Of a stretch of 64,000 nucleotides of DNA, positions 26,055 to 35,136 are shown one piece after another (the first letter of the stretch is position 1; the number at the start of each line of letters is the position of its first letter). Source of the stretch: JBCDKH01 sp964388485 (GTDB lineage Bacteria; Planctomycetota; Phycisphaerae; Tepidisphaerales; Tepidisphaeraceae). The position numbers and the translations under genes were made by a program. The notes under the pieces were generated by a model. The model had not been told where the DNA came from. It saw only the letters and a program-made list of their open reading frames with translations, and searched no databases. The stretch spans positions 1 through 64,000 of the forward strand of contig CAYMAS010000008.1 in NCBI GenBank assembly GCA_964388485.1, in the 5' to 3' direction.

Positions 26055-26765
26055 ATGCTTCTCCAGGATCCCCCTTCCGCCCGCCGCCGCCACGACGCTG
26101 ATTCCGAAGCTGGTGACAACTGGTCGCCCATCGAGCAGTGGGCCGACGTGACGACTGCGCTGGCTTGTGACGCGCTCGACCAGCTCGGCCGACGGCACCA
26201 GTGGGCCGGCCCCGGCTTCGCCTTCGCCAGCAGCGAGGGCATTCTCGTCGGCCGCTGCCGCACCACGCAGTGGGAAGGCGTCGACGATCACGACCCCTCG
26301 CCTTACGAGCTCGAACTGCAGGCCGTCGACGGCTGCCGGCCGGGTGACGTCTTCATTGCCGCTGCGTCGGGCACCGGAGATTCGGGCATCTGGGGCGAAC
26401 TGCTCAGCACCGCCGCCCGCAACAGCGGCTGCGTCGGTGCCGTCGTCGACGGGTTTGTCCGCGACACCCGGCAGATGAACAAGATGAACTTTCCCTGCGT
26501 CGCCCGCGGCATCAGCCCGCTCGACAGCCAGCACCGCCAGCGAGTCGCGGCCGTCGACGTTCCCGTCGAGATCGGCGGCGTAACGGTGCGGACGGGCGAC
26601 ATCGTTGTCGCCGATCCCGACGGCGTCGTCTTCGTGCCGAGTGACGTGGCCGACGAGGTGCTCCGCCTCGCGAAGGAGAAGATCGGCGACGAAAGCTTGG
26701 CCCGCAAAGCGATTCTCAACGGCATGTCGGCCGTCGACGCCTACGAGCGTTACGGCGTGCTGTGA
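26055..26765 (+). CDS. RraA-like aldolase / demethylmenaquinone methyltransferase family protein
   Basis: 236 residues from ATG 26055 (an in-frame ATG at 25956 is possible but adds unconserved sequence). The RraA fold is shown by VTTALACDALDQLG, then PYELELQAVDGCRPGDVFIAA, then GELLSTAARNSGCVGAVVDGFVRDT with the G-x-x-x-D-G-x-x-R-D active site, and GVTVRTGDIVVADPDGVVFVP. Relatives are HMG/oxaloacetate-type aldolases acting on 4-carboxy-4-hydroxy-2-oxo acids; naming after RNase E inhibition applies only to the E. coli member. Divergent from the SDR operon and plausibly part of the same acid-catabolism route. Confidence 0.82.
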   Translation: MLLQDPPSARRRHDADSEAGDNWSPIEQWADVTTALACDALDQLGRRHQWAGPGFAFASSEGILVGRCRTTQWEGVDDHDPSPYELELQAVDGCRPGDVFIAAASGTGDSGIWGELLSTAARNSGCVGAVVDGFVRDTRQMNKMNFPCVARGISPLDSQHRQRVAAVDVPVEIGGVTVRTGDIVVADPDGVVFVPSDVADEVLRLAKEKIGDESLARKAILNGMSAVDAYERYGVL

Positions 26766-27054
26766 CGCGTCATCCCGTTCGCGGGTAGCGGCTACTTTTG
26801 TAGGTCACAGTCGATTACTTTCGAGGCTTTGGCTAGACGCTTGCGTAGCTCCGCTCCGGCAGGTGTGCCGCCGAAGCGGCGCGAACTCAGGTCGGGGAGA
26901 GGGCATATGTCATCACGCTCGACGTCGCCGATGCCGACGCTTGTGACGCAGTCGCCTTAGGCGTTGCGCCGAAGGTTGCCTCAGCGGCAACGCGTGAGTG
27001 ATCGATGACGGCTAGACAACGGCCTGATCCCGATTCGGTCGTGCTGTCAGCCGA

Positions 27055-27978
27055 TCAGTGGGCCATCATCGACAGCCCGCCGCCGCCGCAGGGGCCGCCG
27101 TCGGGGGAGGCATCGTACTCGACGAGGCTGCCGTCGAGGTCGAGCAACGGGTTGTAGAACTTGGCGATTTGCCGGCACGATCGCGGGGCGTAGTGGAAGA
27201 TGAGCGACCGGCGGAACCGGTCAGCCGAGCGGTTGCGGTAGCTGCCGTGGACGAGGCTGCCGTTGAAAAACAAGACATCGCCGGCCTTCATCCGGGCGAC
27301 TTTCGGCTCGACGCCGTCGGGCAACGCAAGCGAGCTTTCGCCCCAGAACTCGTCGGCATTCTTCTTGGAAGTCTCGTTGCCGTTGCAGATGATGTCCCAA
27401 CCGCCGCTGCCGGGCACGACGGCCATCGCGCCGTTCTCCTCGTCGCAATCGTCGATCGCCATCCACGCGGCCATGCAGGTGCCGGGGCGAATCGAGAGGA
27501 AGACGTTGTCCTGGTGCAACGCTTGGCCGCGGGCACCGGGGCCCTTGAAGTAGTACATGCTTTGTGCCGCGACCGGCGGCTCGCCGTAGAGGCCGGCGAC
27601 GACATCGGTCACGCGGCGGTCGAGCATCCAACGCAGGGCGAGGCGGCCAAAGTCCTGCTCCGCGTGGCGGTGCGGGTGGAGCATCCGCGGGAATCGACGC
27701 AACATCTCGTCGCGGCCGGCACCGTCCGTATCGAGCATATTCGCGTCGGCGAGCCCCTCAATCGGGCCCTTGTCGCCGGCGGCCTGGAAGACGTCGCGGA
27801 TGTCGGCGACCTCGTCTGGTGACAGCAGCGACCGGACGATGCCGACGCCGGTGGTCTCGAAGTCGGCCATCTCGTCGGGAGTCGGCGGCGCGGACAGCTC
27901 CGTGATCTCGAGGCCGGCGGCGACCGTCAGATCGTTCACACCGTCATGGATGGCGTAGGGGTCAGTAGTGGTTGACAT
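27055..27978 (-). CDS. Phytanoyl-CoA dioxygenase (PhyH) family protein
   Basis: 307 residues. A non-haem Fe(II)/2-oxoglutarate dioxygenase: metal ligands H-x-D in ARGQALHQDNVFLSIRPGT and distal His in FFNGSLVHGSYRNRS, followed by the 2-oxoglutarate-binding Arg region (DRFRRSLIFHYAPRS). The N-terminal helix block (TPDEMADFETTGVGIVRSLLSPDEVADI) is typical. It hydroxylates an unknown small molecule. The last residues are glycine-rich (GGPCGGGGLSMMAH). It starts 69 bases from the divergent AraC-type regulator, which probably controls it. Confidence 0.88.
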   Translation of the reverse strand: MSTTTDPYAIHDGVNDLTVAAGLEITELSAPPTPDEMADFETTGVGIVRSLLSPDEVADIRDVFQAAGDKGPIEGLADANMLDTDGAGRDEMLRRFPRMLHPHRHAEQDFGRLALRWMLDRRVTDVVAGLYGEPPVAAQSMYYFKGPGARGQALHQDNVFLSIRPGTCMAAWMAIDDCDEENGAMAVVPGSGGWDIICNGNETSKKNADEFWGESSLALPDGVEPKVARMKAGDVLFFNGSLVHGSYRNRSADRFRRSLIFHYAPRSCRQIAKFYNPLLDLDGSLVEYDASPDGGPCGGGGLSMMAH

Positions 27979-28046
27979 GCCGCAAAACGTACATGGCGGG
28001 GGTCAACCTGCCAATGGATCGGGCGATCAAAGGCTTGTACAATTCG

Positions 28047-28880
28047 ATGATGTCCGTCCGTCCGATTCGTGTCGACAGCGACACGCTCAACCGACCGCGG
28101 ACGCCCGTCCGTGTTGCATCGCCGGGCTACTTCGAGTGCGGCCCTACCTACAGAGTTCGTCGCGGCGGGCAGGCGGATTTGCTGATAATCGTCACGCAGC
28201 AGGGGGCGGGACTTCTTCAATCCAAGGGGGTTTCGCTGACGCTTCAACCGGGTGAGGCGGCCGTGTGGCTTCCGCAATCGGACCAGGATTACGGCACGTG
28301 CCCGGAGGCGAGGCGTTGGAGCTTTCGATGGGCACACGCGATGCCGCGAGCCGAGTGGTGGGCGTCGCTCGACTGGCCGACGCCGCTGCCAGGTGTGGCG
28401 AAGGTGCGGCTGGTCGACCCGCAGGCGCGGCAGGGAGCGTCATCGGCACTGCGGCATGCGGTTGAATTGGCTTCCTCGTCGCTGCCGGGTGCCGAGCGAC
28501 TCGTCGAAAACGCGGTCGAGGAGACGCTGCTTTGGTGTGCAACGCAGGCGACGGCTCAGGGGCGGCTCGACGCGCGTGTGCGGGCCGCGTCGGATGTCGT
28601 GCGGCGAAACCTGCATCGACGCATCAGCGTCGAAGAAATGGCCGAGGCGGCGGGCGTGAGCGAGCCGCGTTTGACGACACTGTTTCGCCAGTCGCTGGGT
28701 ACGTCGCCAGCCAAACACGCTGAAGACGTGCGGCTGCAACACGCTGCTCACCTGCTTCGGTCGGGAAACCTGTCGGCGAAGGAAGTCGCCCATGCCTGCG
28801 GCTTCCATGACCCGCCTCACTTCAGCCGACGCTACCGGCAGAAGTACGGTCGATCACCGACTGAGGCAGAGACGTCCTGA
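28047..28880 (+). CDS. AraC family transcriptional regulator
   Basis: 277 residues from ATG 28047; in-frame ATGs at 27993 and 28014 are possible, but the longest form would overlap the divergent dioxygenase start. The N-terminal half is a cupin-type sensor (YFECGPTYRVRRGGQADLLIIVTQQGAG, LTLQPGEAAVWLPQSDQDYG). The C-terminal half has two helix-turn-helix units: RISVEEMAEAAGVSEPRLTTLF and LSAKEVAHACGFHDPPHFSR, closing with YRQKYGRSPTEAE. The ligand is unknown. The likely target is the PhyH gene next to it. Confidence 0.9.
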   Translation: MMSVRPIRVDSDTLNRPRTPVRVASPGYFECGPTYRVRRGGQADLLIIVTQQGAGLLQSKGVSLTLQPGEAAVWLPQSDQDYGTCPEARRWSFRWAHAMPRAEWWASLDWPTPLPGVAKVRLVDPQARQGASSALRHAVELASSSLPGAERLVENAVEETLLWCATQATAQGRLDARVRAASDVVRRNLHRRISVEEMAEAAGVSEPRLTTLFRQSLGTSPAKHAEDVRLQHAAHLLRSGNLSAKEVAHACGFHDPPHFSRRYRQKYGRSPTEAETS

Positions 28881-28977
28881 TTGAAGTTCGACACAGCGGA
28901 ATCATTGCTCTACGCTGACGGAACAACGTGCCGGGAGCTGTCGAGTTTGAGGCCCCGGCTTGTGGACGTCCCCCACT

Positions 28978-29916
28978 ATGAAATGGCCGCGCACCTTGCT
29001 CTGCATCGGCATCCTCGCGTTGTCGACGGCGGTCGTGCTCGTCAAGCTCAGCCAGATGCCACCTGGTCTAACCGCGGCGGCCCGGCTGCTAATCGGGGCC
29101 ATTGTGCTGACGCCGCTGATGCTGATGGAGCGTCGACGCTCGGGCGCATCACGGAAGGCGGTGACCTACGGGTCGGTCGTAACCGTCGCGTTGCCCGCGA
29201 CGTTCTTGGCGGGGCACTTCGTCACGCTGTTCGCGGGCGTGCGGCTGACGTCGGTATCCAATGCCACGCTCATCGCGAACATGATGCCCGTCGTCATGCC
29301 GTTCTGGCTCTACCTGTCGATGCGGGAGCGGGTCAATCGTGCCGAACTCGTCGGCAGCGGCTTGGCGTTGCTGGGGCTGATCGTGCTGGCCGGAGGCTCG
29401 GTGCAAGTCAGCTTGCTGAGCCTCAATGGCGACCTGCTGTGCGGCCTGAGCATGTTCCTTGCCGTCGGGTACCTTGTGTCGGCTCGACGCAGCAATCGAC
29501 GCGACGCGATGTTCAGCTACATCGTGCCGCTGTATCTAGTCGCATCGGCCTTGTGTTTCGGCTACAGCGTCGCCAGCGGTGAGCTTGCTCAGGCGGCGGT
29601 GATGGAGCTTGATCCTTACCGCGAGGGCTTGCTGCTCCTGCTGCTTGGCGTCATCCCCACCGCCATCGGGCACAGCGTACTCAACGTGGCGATGGTTTAC
29701 CTTCGCGGCCAAACCGTCGCGGTTGCCGTCTTGGGTGAGGTGGTGCTGGCATCGATGCTGGCGGTGCCGGTGCTAGGGGAGTGGCCGCGTGTAGCGTTCT
29801 ACCCGGCCGCGGGCTGCATCCTGCTAGGCGTCTTGGCCGTGATCTTCGGCCAGTCGAGTCGGTGGCGTCTCGTCGCGTTCCGCCCCTTCATCGTGCGGAT
29901 GCCGCCACCCGCCTAG
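28978..29916 (+). CDS. DMT superfamily (EamA) membrane transporter
   Basis: 312 residues with about ten hydrophobic segments arranged as two EamA repeats, for example TLLCIGILALSTAVVLVKLS, LIANMMPVVMPFWLYLSM, GLLLLLLGVIPTAIGHSVLN and AGCILLGVLAVIFG. Each repeat closes with the usual glycine-rich helix (GSGLALLGLIVLAGG; PAAGCILLGVLAV). Family members export metabolites or amino acids; the substrate is unknown. Start taken at ATG 28978; the TTG at 28960 is weaker. Confidence 0.86.
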   Translation: MKWPRTLLCIGILALSTAVVLVKLSQMPPGLTAAARLLIGAIVLTPLMLMERRRSGASRKAVTYGSVVTVALPATFLAGHFVTLFAGVRLTSVSNATLIANMMPVVMPFWLYLSMRERVNRAELVGSGLALLGLIVLAGGSVQVSLLSLNGDLLCGLSMFLAVGYLVSARRSNRRDAMFSYIVPLYLVASALCFGYSVASGELAQAAVMELDPYREGLLLLLLGVIPTAIGHSVLNVAMVYLRGQTVAVAVLGEVVLASMLAVPVLGEWPRVAFYPAAGCILLGVLAVIFGQSSRWRLVAFRPFIVRMPPPA

Positions 29917-30032
29917 CCGTTTGAATCGAGATGACTGAGCAGGTAGCCTGCGGGGATCACGCAAGCTGCTTGGAACTGGAGGAGCCGGCTGCGAGAGACG
30001 GTTAAGGAAACGCGTCCAGCTCAACTGCGGCC

Positions 30033-30752
30033 TTAGTGTGTCATAAGCGACTTCCAGAGCAGTCGGAACAACTCCCGCCGCTCGGTGTCGCGCTCCCGAA
30101 GCGTCGCGGCAGCGTTCGCCTCGTGTCCCGGCAGCGTGGCCAGCGCATCGCCTGAGACTTCCGGGTGACAGCCACAGAGGACGACGGTGCCGTCGCCACT
30201 GGCCACTCGGGCGGCGGCAAGGCGTTCGCCGGTGTAGGTGGCCAGCGTCTCGACCTCCGCACCGTCGTCCGGCCGAAGCTCAAAGCCGCCCCAATAAAGC
30301 GTCGGCAGCCGCCGGCCGTCGGTTGTCGTCAGGTCGACCACGCTCGCAACGGCGGGATCGTCGCGGAACGGCGGGGAGAGATCCGGCAGCGGACCGGAGG
30401 CGGTACCAGGGTAGAAGCCCAGCGGCCGGTCCGCCTGTGTGTGGAGGTCCGGCGACTCGAAGACGATCCGCCTCGCCGCCAGATACCCGCCGGCGCAGGA
30501 GCCGAAGTACCGCCCGCCACGCTTGACGTATCGACGCATCGACGCGAAGCCGTCGTCGCCCAGCGCCCGGATCATCGGCCGATCCGCACCGCCCGGCATC
30601 ACCAGTGCCGACGCCTGATACCAATCGTCACCCCGCAGCACGCCAGCAGCAACACGACGACACTCGACACCCAGATCCGTCAACGCCGCCTCAAAGCAGG
30701 AGGTGACGAACGGTCCGGCGCCCTCATCGTCGTAGATCAGAACCGGGGGCAT
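30033..30752 (-). CDS. BPL_N-type class I glutamine amidotransferase-like protein
   Basis: 239 residues. The layout matches the N-terminal domain of biotin-protein ligase (BPL_N), a glutaminase-like fold: PVLIYDDEGAGPF, SALVMPGGADRPMI, a nucleophile elbow YFGSCAGGYLAA with Cys in G-x-C-x-G, and late His in VVLCGCHPEVSG. No ligase domain follows. The reaction is unknown; free-standing copies are common and uncharacterised. Ends 116 bases from the transporter on the other strand. Confidence 0.78.
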   Translation of the reverse strand: MPPVLIYDDEGAGPFVTSCFEAALTDLGVECRRVAAGVLRGDDWYQASALVMPGGADRPMIRALGDDGFASMRRYVKRGGRYFGSCAGGYLAARRIVFESPDLHTQADRPLGFYPGTASGPLPDLSPPFRDDPAVASVVDLTTTDGRRLPTLYWGGFELRPDDGAEVETLATYTGERLAAARVASGDGTVVLCGCHPEVSGDALATLPGHEANAAATLRERDTERRELFRLLWKSLMTH

Positions 30753-30808
30753 CCAGCAAGCTACGCAGTCGCGGGATCATGAAGACAAGCGGGATGGTTC
30801 GGGTGTCG

Positions 30809-31954
30809 CTAAGCGTCCAGGCCTGCGCGTCGCCGGACGTCGGACATGAATCGCACGACCTGGGCCGCGACCTGTTCGAGCCGGTCCTCCGTCGCCGCGA
30901 TCGCTTCGTCGAGCGACTGCGGCTCACGCGTCAACGAGAAGACGCCCGAAATTCCTTTGGACGACGCGTCTTCGGCGGTATCCGAGTCGACGCTGCCGGC
31001 CAGGACGACACACGGCACCTCCGCCTCTCGGCACAACTTGCCGACGCCTGCGGCGACCTTGCCGTCGAGGGAGCTGGCGTCGAATCGGCCTTCGCCGGTG
31101 AAACAGAGGTACGCTTCCTGAAGCTTTCGACGCAAGCCGACCGTCTCCGTCACCGCATCCACGCCCGCCTGCACGTCCGCCTTGCACGCCATGCCGAGGC
31201 CGTAGGCCAAGCCGCCGGCTGCGCCGAGGTGCTTCTCGTTGCCGCTGCGACCGCACACTTCAACGGCCCGCTCCAGACCACGCTCCAGCACCGCCACGCC
31301 ATCATCGTCGGCACCCTTTTGCCTGGCGAACCGCTGTGCGGCACCGGCCTGACCCGTCAGGAAGCTGTCAACGTCCGCCAGGCACACCACGCGAGCCCCG
31401 AGCCCGACCGTCGGCACCTCGACGTGCTCTAGCCGCAGCAAATCGGCACCGGTGAAGGGTCGGCTGATGTCGCCTTCGCCTTCGATGCGGAACGTCATGC
31501 CCAAAGCCTGCGCCGCTCCGAGGCCGGCGTCGCAGGTCGCGCTGCCGCCGAGGCCGACGAGGATGCGTCGACATCCCGCGTCGGCCGCGTGGCGGATCAA
31601 CTCGCCGACGCCGAAGGTCGTCGTTTTCAAGGGATTGGCCTCTTGGCCTGATAGCAGCTTGAGGCCGGCCGCGTCGGCCATGTCGATGACCGCCGTGGTG
31701 CCGTCGTCGCTGATGCGGATCGTCGCCGCGACCTGCGTCTCGGGCAGGGGGCCGGTGACGGTACAGGATCGACTCGTCCCGATGCCCAGTCCCGCCGACA
31801 ACGCTTCAGCCGTCCCTTCGCCCCCGTCGGCCATGGGTGCCAGATCGACCTCGGCCTCGGGCAGCACCTGGCGGATCCCACGACGAATCGCCTGACACGC
31901 CGCATCGGCAGTGACGGCGTGCTTGAACTTGTCGGCGGCAACGACCATCCTCAT
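30809..31954 (-). CDS. Glycerate kinase (GlxK/GarK family)
   Basis: 381 residues from ATG 31954, where the conserved N-terminus starts (MRMVVAADKFKHAVTADAAC). Further family blocks are LAPMADGGEGTAEAL, VGLGGSATCDAGLGAAQALG, GNEKHLGAAGGLAYGLGMA (replacing the usual GAAGGLG), CFTGEGRFDASSLDGKVAAGV and a Pro-poor C-terminus. It phosphorylates D-glycerate with ATP to 2-phosphoglycerate, the entry to glycolysis for glycerate from aldarate or hydroxypyruvate routes, which would fit the sugar-acid genes upstream. Transcribed alone and divergently from the glycosyltransferase gene. Confidence 0.92.
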   Translation of the reverse strand: MRMVVAADKFKHAVTADAACQAIRRGIRQVLPEAEVDLAPMADGGEGTAEALSAGLGIGTSRSCTVTGPLPETQVAATIRISDDGTTAVIDMADAAGLKLLSGQEANPLKTTTFGVGELIRHAADAGCRRILVGLGGSATCDAGLGAAQALGMTFRIEGEGDISRPFTGADLLRLEHVEVPTVGLGARVVCLADVDSFLTGQAGAAQRFARQKGADDDGVAVLERGLERAVEVCGRSGNEKHLGAAGGLAYGLGMACKADVQAGVDAVTETVGLRRKLQEAYLCFTGEGRFDASSLDGKVAAGVGKLCREAEVPCVVLAGSVDSDTAEDASSKGISGVFSLTREPQSLDEAIAATEDRLEQVAAQVVRFMSDVRRRAGLDA

Positions 31955-31991
31955 CCCCGCGCCTCGGCTGGTTGGCCCTGGAACGCCCTGC

Positions 31992-33512
31992 ATGAACGAT
32001 ACCCTTCAAGACTCGTGCCACATGTCTCACGGCTCGTGCCACATGTCCCCGGCGTCCCGAGCCGCAAGTCGCCGCTGGGCCCTCGGCTACGTCGTCGGCT
32101 TCGCCATTCTCTCGGGTCTGATGGCCATCCTGAGCATCGGCTTCCTCGAAGCTGACGGCATCACGCACTTCCTCTACGCCGAGGCCAGCCTCGCGTATCC
32201 GTGGATTCTGACCGACGTGTGGGGTCGGCCGATCGTCAAGCTCCTCCACGCACTGCCCGCCGCAGTGCCGTTGAAGCTGGGCGGCCTGCACGAGGGGTTG
32301 GTGATGGTGCGATGGACCAGTTTGGCCGTGGCACTGGTCGGAGCGTGGCTGTCGTATCTCGTCGCCCGCGATCTTCCGCTGCTTCAACGGCGACCCGATG
32401 TCGCGGCGGTCTGCGTCCTCGGGTCGCCGTTGGTGTTCCTGCACAGCTTCGCGGAGTTGACTGAATTGCCGTTCGGCTTGGTGTGCATCGCGGCGTTGCT
32501 GGCGTACGCGAGGCGCAGGTGGTGGTTGCTGGCGTTGCTGGGCGGGCTGCTGCCGGCAGCGAGGCCGGAGGGCATCGGATTCATCCTCATGATCGCAACA
32601 GGCCTGGTGCTGCATCGTCGCTGGCTGGCGTTGCCGTGGTTGCTGGTCGGGCCGCTGGGTTGGGCGACGGCGGGTTGGCTCATCAGCGGCCAGCCGGGTG
32701 TTTGGCCGATGGCGGCGGTGCGTTGGCTGCTGGCGGCGTGGCCTTATTCTGAAGAGAGCGCCTACGCGAGCGGGCCGTTGCTCAAGTTCGTCGGCATGCT
32801 GCCTGCGGCGGTGGGGCCCGGGTTGTTCCCGGCGGTGCTGGTCGGGTGGTGGCTGTCGCTGCGGGTCGCTTGGCCCTTGCCAACGAGGCGGAACGACCAT
32901 GCCGGTCGCACGTGGCTGCTGGTGGGGCTGGTGACGGGCATCGTCCTCGTCGTCCACAGCCTGCTGCACTGGACGGGCCGGATGGCATCGAGCGGCGACG
33001 TCCGCTACCTCGTCGCGGTCTGGCCGTTTTGGGGCTTGCTGGCGGCGGGGGGCCTCATCTGGCTGTGCGAGCGGCTGGCCATCGAACGGATGACGCGCGC
33101 GGCGGTGCTTCTGGCGGCGGTGCCGATGATTCTGTTGCAGCTGGCCTACCCGGTCGTGCCGCTCGGCGACGACAACGGAGCCACCGCCGCCAAGGAAGTC
33201 GCCGCGTGGTACCAATCGCCGGAGTCGGCCGAGCTTCGCTACCGGTTTCCGCACACGCGGGTCGATCACCCGGTCTTCCGCCTCGTCGTCGACATCGGCC
33301 CCTTCTCCGGCGGATCGCGGCAGCTCGTCCAGGATCGGCCGCCGGGCGTGCTCTACCTGTGGCACGAGGTCTTCAGCAACTACAACGCCGATAGTCAATA
33401 CACCGTCTCCGCCGACGTCCCACCCGCCGCCGGATGGCTCGATGTGACGCCAAACGACTTCCCGCAAGGCTGGCGTGTCTTCGTGTCGGAGCCGGCCAAT
33501 GACCCCGCATAG
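31992..33512 (+). CDS. GT-C fold membrane glycosyltransferase (ArnT/PMT-like)
   Basis: 506 residues with roughly ten membrane helices (YVVGFAILSGLMAILSIGF first). A short acidic motif in the first loop (FLEADGITHFLYAEAS) and the loop after helix 4 (VFLHSFAELTELPFGLVCIA) resemble GT39/GT83 dolichyl- or polyprenyl-phosphate sugar transferases. The C-terminal 100 residues form a soluble extracytoplasmic domain. Acceptor and donor are unknown. Start is uncertain: ATGs at 31992, 32022 and 32043 are in frame, and the first part contains a 15-base direct repeat (CTCGTGCCACATGTC at 32012 and 32033). Confidence 0.72.
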   Translation: MNDTLQDSCHMSHGSCHMSPASRAASRRWALGYVVGFAILSGLMAILSIGFLEADGITHFLYAEASLAYPWILTDVWGRPIVKLLHALPAAVPLKLGGLHEGLVMVRWTSLAVALVGAWLSYLVARDLPLLQRRPDVAAVCVLGSPLVFLHSFAELTELPFGLVCIAALLAYARRRWWLLALLGGLLPAARPEGIGFILMIATGLVLHRRWLALPWLLVGPLGWATAGWLISGQPGVWPMAAVRWLLAAWPYSEESAYASGPLLKFVGMLPAAVGPGLFPAVLVGWWLSLRVAWPLPTRRNDHAGRTWLLVGLVTGIVLVVHSLLHWTGRMASSGDVRYLVAVWPFWGLLAAGGLIWLCERLAIERMTRAAVLLAAVPMILLQLAYPVVPLGDDNGATAAKEVAAWYQSPESAELRYRFPHTRVDHPVFRLVVDIGPFSGGSRQLVQDRPPGVLYLWHEVFSNYNADSQYTVSADVPPAAGWLDVTPNDFPQGWRVFVSEPANDPA

Positions 33513-33520
33513 CGTTGCAC

Positions 33521-33907
33521 ATGAGCACCGATAAGAAGCCCGTCGTCACCCTCGTCGGCCACTGCGGCCCCGACAGCTCGTTCCTCCGCATGGCCATCAG
33601 CAGTGCCGCCCCTGGAGCCACCATCACGATGGCCGACACTCATCGCGAGCTCGCCGACGCCGTCGACGCCAAGCCGGACCTGATGATGTTCAACCGCGTG
33701 CTTGAGAGCGGCTTCGACGACTCGGACGGCGTCTCGCTCATGAAGCAGACGCACGCCGAGCACGACGTGAAGGTCATGATGATCAGCAACTTCGAGAAGA
33801 CGCAAGCCGACGCCGAAGCCGCCGGAGCCGTCCCCGGCTTCGGCAAAGGGGACATCGGCAGCGACAAGGCGAAGCAGCGGATTCGCGATGCGTTGGGATT
33901 GGCGTGA
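33521..33907 (+). CDS. Degenerate response-regulator receiver-like protein
   Basis: 128 residues. Strand order and the conserved late Lys (VPGFGKGDI) and Ser in VMMISNFEK suggest a CheY-like receiver. The position of the phospho-accepting Asp reads PDLMMFNRVLES, with Asn where Asp is expected. No output domain is attached. It could be a phosphorylation-independent pseudo-receiver. It lies 8 bases after the glycosyltransferase and may be co-transcribed. Confidence 0.55.
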   Translation: MSTDKKPVVTLVGHCGPDSSFLRMAISSAAPGATITMADTHRELADAVDAKPDLMMFNRVLESGFDDSDGVSLMKQTHAEHDVKVMMISNFEKTQADAEAAGAVPGFGKGDIGSDKAKQRIRDALGLA

Positions 33908-34024
33908 CCTTGAGCATCAATTGGGCGTGACTTCGAGCGTTGACAGGTCGGTCGGTGCGACGGCATGGTTGTTGGCACAGGCAACGCCGTTTGTTGCCGT
34001 CAACGAGACCCGTTTTACCCGCTC

Positions 34025-34612
34025 ATGACTGTCAAAATCGCCACCGTCTACTGGTCCGGCTACGGCCACACGAAGAAGCTCGCCCAGGCCATCCACGAAG
34101 GCGTCGGGGCCCAGGAGGGGGTCGAGGCGCACCTGTTCGATGCCGAGGATCTGCAGGAAGCCGACGCCTTGGCTCCGCTGGACGATTGCGACGCGATCCT
34201 CTTCGGCACCCCGACGTACATGGGCGGACCGGCGGCGAAGTTCAAGGGCTTCATCGACGCCGCCAGCGGGCGGTGGCTCGAGCAGCGGTGGAAAGACAAG
34301 GTCGCCGGCGGGTTCACCAACAGCGGCTCGATGGCCGGCGACAAGCAGGGCTGCCTCCAAGCCCTCCACGTCAACGCGATGCAGCACGGCATGATCTGGG
34401 TCGGCCAAGGCGAGATGCCCGCCCAAAGCGGCGACGACGGAGCCCCGGACAAGGACCAGGTCAACCGCATCGGCAGCTTTATCGGCGTCATGGCCAAAAG
34501 CGCCAACGGCAGCCCCGAGGGACCCAGCAAGGGCGACCTGGAAACCGGCCGCATCTACGGCGGCCGGGTCGCGACGGTCACAAAGCAGCTGAAACAGGGT
34601 CGCGATTTCTGA
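34025..34612 (+). CDS. Flavodoxin family protein, WrbA/NAD(P)H:quinone oxidoreductase-like
   Basis: 195 residues from ATG 34025. FMN-binding loops are visible: VYWSGYGHTKKLAQAI (phosphate loop, S-G-x-G-H-T), FGTPTYMGGPAAKFKGFID (isoalloxazine loop, typical of WrbA) and FTNSGSMAGDKQGCLQAL. The length suits the WrbA/flavodoxin-2 group, which reduces quinones by two electrons. Cytoplasmic; separated from the receiver-like gene by 117 bases, with no clear operon partner. Confidence 0.88.
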   Translation: MTVKIATVYWSGYGHTKKLAQAIHEGVGAQEGVEAHLFDAEDLQEADALAPLDDCDAILFGTPTYMGGPAAKFKGFIDAASGRWLEQRWKDKVAGGFTNSGSMAGDKQGCLQALHVNAMQHGMIWVGQGEMPAQSGDDGAPDKDQVNRIGSFIGVMAKSANGSPEGPSKGDLETGRIYGGRVATVTKQLKQGRDF

Positions 34613-34678
34613 CAGGCTCCACAGCTACCAGACGCGAGAGACATCGCTCTCTGCGGACGTCAGAGACTCCTTCAGCGT

Positions 34679-34701
34679 AAAAATGCCCGCTGAACGCGGG
34701 C
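34679..34701 (-). terminator. Intrinsic terminator of the small secreted protein gene
   Basis: On the minus strand GCCCGC-GTTCA-GCGGGC is followed by ATTTTTAC, a 6-bp GC hairpin plus T-run. It ends 24 bases after the stop of the gene at 34725-34976. Confidence 0.65.
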
Positions 34702-34724
34702 GGCTGACTCCGCTAGAGGAGCGA

Positions 34725-34976
34725 TCAGCAGTACGTGTCGATCGCCAGCGGGTAAGGAATCAGGTCCGGTCGGACCAGGTGGAGCTTGCGGAGGCGGACC
34801 GTCGACTCGGCGACGTCTTGTGTCTCCTGAACTTCCTCGGCCTGACTTGGCACCACGACGTCGCAATCGTACATCCCATTCGTCGCCGGCAGATTTGTCG
34901 AGTCGGCCTCAGGCGAAACGGCATGGGTGCCGATGAAACCAGCAGCGAGAGCGACGATGGTGAGGTGCATCTTCAT
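34725..34976 (-). CDS. Small secreted protein of unknown function
   Basis: 83 residues from ATG 34976, starting with a clear signal peptide (MKMHLTIVALAAGFIGTHA). The mature part is about 64 residues with two cysteines (one in NGMYDCDVVVPSQ, one as the final residue) and the acidic run QAEEVQETQDVAE. I know no family. A good intrinsic terminator follows, which supports a real gene. Confidence 0.55.
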   Translation of the reverse strand: MKMHLTIVALAAGFIGTHAVSPEADSTNLPATNGMYDCDVVVPSQAEEVQETQDVAESTVRLRKLHLVRPDLIPYPLAIDTYC

Positions 34977-35136
34977 AACAAGCGTCCGTGGCAAAGATTC
35001 CGCGACGCTCTAGGGATAACCCAAAGGCGACCCCTCGGCAACCCGAAGGTTGGCCGACGACACGGAATTTCTTCGGAAGTCGTCCAAACGACCCTCCAGA
35101 GACCCTCTGATGAACCGCTGAACGACGGTTTGCGGC

